30,452 nucleotides of DNA from contig JAJFUG010000143.1 of NCBI GenBank assembly GCA_021372515.1, forward strand, positions 1 through 30,452, read 5' to 3'. Positions within the stretch are counted from its first letter, which is position 1. The number at the start of each line of letters is the position of its first letter. The position numbers were made by a program, and so were the translations under genes. This stretch comes from a bacterium. Its GTDB lineage: Bacteria; Gemmatimonadota; Glassbacteria; GWA2-58-10. Below, piece after piece: positions 28,025 to 30,452 of the stretch. The notes beneath the pieces are model-generated. The model ran no database searches and was not told the DNA's origin. It saw only the letters and a list, made by a program, of their open reading frames with translations.

Positions 28025-30406
28025 ATGGCTTCTCCCGGCAAGGACAGGAAAGAGGAAATCCTCGGGCTGCTGCTGATGGTCCTGGGTCTGCTGGTGCTGT
28101 TGAGCGTGCTGCCGCAGCCGTTGGCCCGTCAGTTCGCCCCGCCGCCCCCGCCCGGGGCCGAGCTGACCAACGTGATGGGCCTGGCCGGCAAGCTGCTCAA
28201 CGAGTCTCTCAAGGACCTGATAGGGGTGTGGACCTACAGCCTGCCGCTTCTTCTGCTGGCCTGGGGCTGGCGGGTGTTCCGGGGCAAGCCCGCCCCGGCG
28301 CTGGCCCGGTTCAGCCTGTTTGTCGCACTGGCCGGGTTTGTGCTGATGGCCCTGGCGTCCCTGGCCGGGCAGGGGGATTCGCTGCGCTCGTTCGACTGGA
28401 GCGGTGGCGGCCTGGGGTTCCGTCTGGCCCGTTACCTGACGCTGTACCTGGGACGGATGGGGGCCTGGACCGTGAGCCTGGTGTCGCTGCTGGTGGTCCT
28501 GGTGGTGTTCACCGGGTTGAGCCTGCGCGCCGCGGCCGAGCGGGTGGAGGGCGCGGCGGTCGGGTTCGGCGGGGCCCTGGCCTGGGCCGCACGCAGCCTG
28601 AAGCCGCTTTTTGCCCGCAAGCCCAGACCCGCGGTGAAAGAGGATAAAAAGCGCGCCCGCGAGGCCGCCGCTGAAAAGGATAAGAAAGAGCCGCCAGCCA
28701 CGCGCAAGACCGCCGGCCTGCTGGGCAAGGATGCTCCCGCCGCTGCGCCGAAGACCGCGGAGGAGCAGCCGGAAGATTTCGAATACGACACCGAAGAGGA
28801 GCCGGAGACTGAGCCGCGGGCTGCCGAGAACGGCTCCGCCAAGTCCGACGCCGGGGCTGTCACCCCGGCCCACGCCGCGCCGGTCTCAGGCAGCTACAAC
28901 CTTCCCCCGCTCGACCTGCTCGACCCGGTGGATGAGAACAAGAAACTGGTCAGCCGCGAGGAACTGGAGAAAATGGGCCGCGTGCTGATCGCCAAGCTGG
29001 CCGATTTCGGGGTGGAGGGCGAGCTGGCCGATATCGCCCGGGGGCCGCAGGTCTCGACTTTCGAGATCCGCCCGGCGCCGGGGGTGAAAGTGAACCGTTT
29101 CTCCTCCCTGGCCGATGACCTGGCCATGGCCATGCGGGCCAAGCGTATCCGGATCGTGGCCCCCATCCCGGGCAAGGACGCGGTGGGGGTGGAGTTGCCC
29201 AACCCCGCGCCCGAACTGGTCCGCGCGCGCGAGGTGCTCGATTCCGAGGCGTTCCGCACCAGCGCCCTGATCCTGCCGATCGCCCTGGGCAAAGACCTGG
29301 AGGGCCGTATCCGCGTGGCCGACCTGACCCGCACACCCCACCTTCTGATCGCCGGCACCACCGGCAGCGGCAAGAGCGTGTGCATGAACCTGATCATCTC
29401 GAGCCTGATTTTCCGTTACGGTCCCGAGCGGGTGCGCCTTCTGATGGTCGATCCGAAGATGATCGAGCTCAACCTCTACAACGACATCCCGCACCTGTTG
29501 CACCCGGTGGTGACCGAGGCCAAGGAGGCGGCGCGCATCCTCAAGTGGGCCGTGCTGGAGATGGAGAACCGCTACCGTCTGCTCAGCCGCAACAGCGTGC
29601 GCCACATCGAGGATTTCAACCGCCGGGTGGCCTCCGGGGCGGTGGTCCACACCCTGCTGGAGGGCCAGAGCGAGGCCGAGATCGCCGAGCTGCCCTATGT
29701 GGTGATACTGGTGGATGAGCTGAGCGACCTGATGTGCAGCGACATGAAGAACGAGATCGAGGGCTCGCTGGTGCGCCTGGCCCAGATGGCCCGGGCGGTG
29801 GGTATCCATCTGGTGGTGGCCACCCAGCGGCCCTCGGTGGATGTGATCACCGGGCTGATCAAAGCCAATTTCCCCAGCCGCCTGAGTTTCCAGGTCTACT
29901 CGAAGATCGATTCGCGCACGATCCTGGATGTCTCGGGCGCGGAGCAACTCCTGCGCAACGGCGACATGCTGTTCATGCCCGCGGGGCAGGCCGAGCCGAT
30001 CCGTATCCAGGGAGCCTACCTGTCGAGCGAGGAGACCGAGCGCGTGGTGGGCCACTGGCGCCTGGAGGCGCGTCGCGTGCTGGAGGAAGCGGGCGGCGCG
30101 GGGGAAGCCGACGACGGCCTGCGCCATCCACCCAATATCCTGCTGGATATGGAACAGGATGAGGTCGAGGAAGGGGGCGGCGATGAGCGCGACCCGCTGT
30201 TCGACGAGGCGGCCCGCCTGGTGGTCCGTCACCAGCAGGGCAGCACCTCGTTGATCCAGCGCCGCCTGAAAGTGGGTTACGCCCGCGCCGGGCGGATCGT
30301 GGACCAGCTCGAACGGGCCGGTATCCTGGGGCCGCCGGACGGCAGCAAGCCGCGCGAGGTGCTTGTCTCACAGGACGAGCTGGAGGACTACGGAGTCACG
30401 GGCTGA
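28025..30406 (+). CDS. ftsK: DNA translocase FtsK/SpoIIIE
   Basis: The product has 793 residues. The start at 28025 (MASPGKDRKEE) has AAAGGA 9 bases upstream; the frame is open 14 codons farther without a site. Four membrane helices occupy residues about 10-180 (EILGLLLMVLGLLVLLSVL, YSLPLLLLAWGW, FSLFVALAGFVLMALASL, VSLVSLLVVLVVFTGL). A short Lys/Glu/Ala/Pro linker (about 195-290) follows. The motor has the alpha domain, Walker A GTTGSGKS (about 443-450), YVVILVDELSDLM as Walker B, and ATQRPSVDVITGLIKANFPSRL. The C-terminal winged-helix gamma domain (LVVRHQQGSTSLIQRRLKVGYARAGRIVDQLE) reads orientation sequences on DNA. It pumps chromosome ends through the division septum toward dif. All parts are intact; the short linker is typical outside the enterics. 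Confidence 0.97.
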   Translation: MASPGKDRKEEILGLLLMVLGLLVLLSVLPQPLARQFAPPPPPGAELTNVMGLAGKLLNESLKDLIGVWTYSLPLLLLAWGWRVFRGKPAPALARFSLFVALAGFVLMALASLAGQGDSLRSFDWSGGGLGFRLARYLTLYLGRMGAWTVSLVSLLVVLVVFTGLSLRAAAERVEGAAVGFGGALAWAARSLKPLFARKPRPAVKEDKKRAREAAAEKDKKEPPATRKTAGLLGKDAPAAAPKTAEEQPEDFEYDTEEEPETEPRAAENGSAKSDAGAVTPAHAAPVSGSYNLPPLDLLDPVDENKKLVSREELEKMGRVLIAKLADFGVEGELADIARGPQVSTFEIRPAPGVKVNRFSSLADDLAMAMRAKRIRIVAPIPGKDAVGVELPNPAPELVRAREVLDSEAFRTSALILPIALGKDLEGRIRVADLTRTPHLLIAGTTGSGKSVCMNLIISSLIFRYGPERVRLLMVDPKMIELNLYNDIPHLLHPVVTEAKEAARILKWAVLEMENRYRLLSRNSVRHIEDFNRRVASGAVVHTLLEGQSEAEIAELPYVVILVDELSDLMCSDMKNEIEGSLVRLAQMARAVGIHLVVATQRPSVDVITGLIKANFPSRLSFQVYSKIDSRTILDVSGAEQLLRNGDMLFMPAGQAEPIRIQGAYLSSEETERVVGHWRLEARRVLEEAGGAGEADDGLRHPPNILLDMEQDEVEEGGGDERDPLFDEAARLVVRHQQGSTSLIQRRLKVGYARAGRIVDQLERAGILGPPDGSKPREVLVSQDELEDYGVTG

Positions 30407-30420
30407 AACGGAGAGAATGG

Positions 30421-30452
30421 ATGAAAAAGAACGGACTGCTGTGGCTGGCCTT
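30421..30452 (+). CDS. Start of an exported protein (partial; lolA position)
   Basis: Ten codons are visible: MKKNGLLWLA, the beginning of a signal peptide. GGAG lies 7 bases upstream. The gene starts 14 bases after ftsK, the usual place of lolA, the periplasmic lipoprotein carrier. The identity is inferred from position only. An ATG at 30417 in another frame gives a charged, non-signal start and is less likely. Confidence 0.55.
   Translation, partial: MKKNGLLWLA

Noticed and set aside
28886-30232. 448-codon frame antisense to ftsK, and similar long frames opposite lpxK, lpxB and the reductases
   Set aside because: Same GC-driven shadow effect; compositions rich in His, Gln, Gly or Arg and no motifs.

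Overview
The window reads as chromosome from a GC-rich, diderm, LPS-making bacterium. Lipid A genes (lpxB, lpxK), an LptE-like lipoprotein, a LolB/DUF4292-like lipoprotein, Tat and lipoprotein signals, a FlgD-like C-terminal domain on an exported protein, and a BatA-type VWA protein together suggest the FCB superphylum or a related uncultured phylum. This is inference: there is no rRNA or other direct taxonomic marker. Most of the sequence is housekeeping or cell-envelope coding. No phage, transposase, CRISPR array, tRNA or rRNA was seen.

Left part, minus strand (1-11220). It holds the start of an exported polysaccharide-lyase-like protein cut by the window edge, then two tandem Tat-exported aldo/keto reductases that carry C-terminal iron-sulfur clusters and end at a strong terminator. 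Next is nadB, overlapping an M28 peptidase/glutaminyl-cyclase-like lipoprotein by 4 bases. Last is a lipid A operon read Gfo/Idh oxidoreductase, a 48-residue one-helix membrane protein, lpxB, then a single protein fusing a DUF374 acyltransferase-like domain to LpxK.

Middle, plus strand (11395-17730). A divergent promoter region leads to an envelope operon: a TPR protein, a LolB/DUF4292-like lipoprotein that may use an AUA start, an LptE-like lipoprotein, an HNH protein and a YfiH/PgeF family protein. A 1.1 kb stretch follows (16547-17657) holding four tiny one-helix membrane proteins of 35-45 residues. Each has its own strong ribosome binding site, and hairpins or terminators lie between them. 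A possible leader peptide and an 18-base perfect palindrome are also there. This is the best candidate in the window for something undescribed.

Right part (17734-30452). On the minus strand are nikR and a small monooxygenase-fold protein. They diverge from an AhbC/NirJ-type radical SAM protein of the siroheme-dependent heme or heme d1 route. Then come a BatA-type VWA membrane protein, mfd, a small double helix-turn-helix protein with its own promoter and terminator, two small unknown genes facing each other, ftsK, and the first codons of an exported protein (the usual place of lolA). The 548-base gap before ftsK carries unexplained long inverted repeats. Two copies of a 64-base palindromic repeat lie near 4.1 kb and 22.6 kb.
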